Positions 7,045-7,274 of a stretch of DNA of 7,274 nt are shown piece after piece (position 1 is the stretch's first letter; each line of letters opens with the position of its first letter). Below the pieces are notes generated by a model. The model ran no database searches and had not been told where the DNA came from. It was given only the letters and a program-made list of their open reading frames with translations. The DNA is from Psychrobacillus sp040274765 (GTDB lineage Bacteria > Bacillota > Bacilli > Bacillales_A > Planococcaceae): the NCBI GenBank assembly GCA_040274765.1, contig JBEMAY010000101.1, positions 1 through 7,274 on the forward strand, in the 5' to 3' direction. The translations under genes were made by a program, and so were the position numbers.

Positions 7045-7176
7045 TTGATTGGAGCGACAGAAGGCGCCACCTGTGGTATGAGTAAGACAGATAAGTCATC
7101 ACTACCATGCGCGTAAACGATGGGGGATGGCTTATCGATCACTCCACGGAAAGCGTCCGGCTGGCGCGGAAATCAA
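7045..7176 (+). repeat. Fold-back interspersed repeat (REP/MITE-like), 132 bp
   Basis: The segment begins TTGATTGGAGCG and ends with GCGCGGAAATCAA, so its outer 6 bases are perfect inverted repeats. Nested pairing follows: 7064-7069 with 7162-7167, 7071-7076 with 7144-7149, 7081-7083 with 7141-7143, an 11-bp stem 7090-7100 with 7126-7136, and 7105-7108 with 7120-7123. It is richer in G+C than the flanking DNA. From memory, intergenic repeats of Bacillaceae and Planococcaceae share the TTGATTGGAGCG start and a GGAAAGCGTCCG...GCGGAAATCAA end, so I read this as a diverged copy of that family. No transposase is encoded. The orientation is given as plus because both G-U pairs work in plus-strand RNA only. 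Confidence 0.65.
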
Positions 7177-7182
7177 TTCTAC

Positions 7183-7237
7183 ACTCTGGTTTAAAGATTA
7201 CTTTGCATCATATACCAACCCTAATCTTTCACAGAGT
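7183..7237. repeat. Interrupted inverted repeat beside the fold-back element
   Basis: ACTCTG (7183-7188) and AAAGATTA (7193-7200) pair exactly with TAATCTTT (7222-7229) and CAGAGT (7232-7237), leaving a 4/2-base internal loop and a 21-base terminal loop. There are 14 Watson-Crick pairs in total. No U-tract follows on either strand, so it is not a standard terminator. It lies only 6 bases from the end of the 132-bp repeat. Its function is unknown. Confidence 0.5.
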
Positions 7238-7274
7238 CTTCTTAAATAAGATACTTTTATATAAAGTACCATAT

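Noticed and set aside
7210..7226. AGGGTTGGTATATG on the minus strand, similar to a T-box motif
   Set aside because: A T-box needs GGGTGGNACCGCG with specifier and antiterminator stems. The match fails after a few bases and no such stems are present.
7198..7274. Minus-strand frame of 24 open codons entering from the right edge (ending ...LGLVYDAK)
   Set aside because: It is too short to tell from chance, does not resemble the ProS C-terminus or another family I recognise, and is crossed by the inverted repeat.

Overview
The window is a low-GC Firmicute chromosome segment, best placed in Bacillales (Bacillaceae or Planococcaceae-like). The evidence is a Gram-positive PolC replicase, AT-rich DNA, strong Shine-Dalgarno sequences, and the gene order polC-rimP-nusA-ylxR-ylxQ-infB, which is the order I know from Bacillus subtilis. 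All convincing genes lie on the minus strand, so transcription runs from high to low coordinates. The genus cannot be fixed from the sequence alone.

Layout, in order of transcription. (1) 7274-6715: about 560 bases with no convincing gene. It holds a 132-bp fold-back repeat, two further inverted repeats, an AT-rich hairpin, a probable polC promoter and a doubtful 13-codon ORF on the plus strand. (2) 6714-2404: polC, the essential replicative DNA polymerase with built-in proofreading exonuclease. (3) 2403-2269: an intergenic stretch with a good extended -10 sigma-A promoter followed by an intrinsic terminator with an interrupted U-tract, both upstream of rimP. (4) 2268-13: rimP, nusA, ylxR, ylxQ and the first five codons of infB, packed with gaps of 4 to 22 bases or a 4-base overlap.

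The downstream cluster links ribosome assembly (RimP, YlxQ), transcription elongation/termination (NusA), RNA metabolism (YlxR/RnpM) and translation initiation (IF-2). The terminator lies inside the rimP leader, downstream of the promoter. This fits the NusA autoregulatory attenuation known for this operon in B. subtilis: NusA would shut down its own operon by stimulating termination in the 5' UTR.

The genes are ordinary, conserved core genes, and I see no new gene system. The parts worth a second look are the attenuator, the corrected NusA start, and the repeat-rich spacer that occupies the place where proS is expected upstream of polC.
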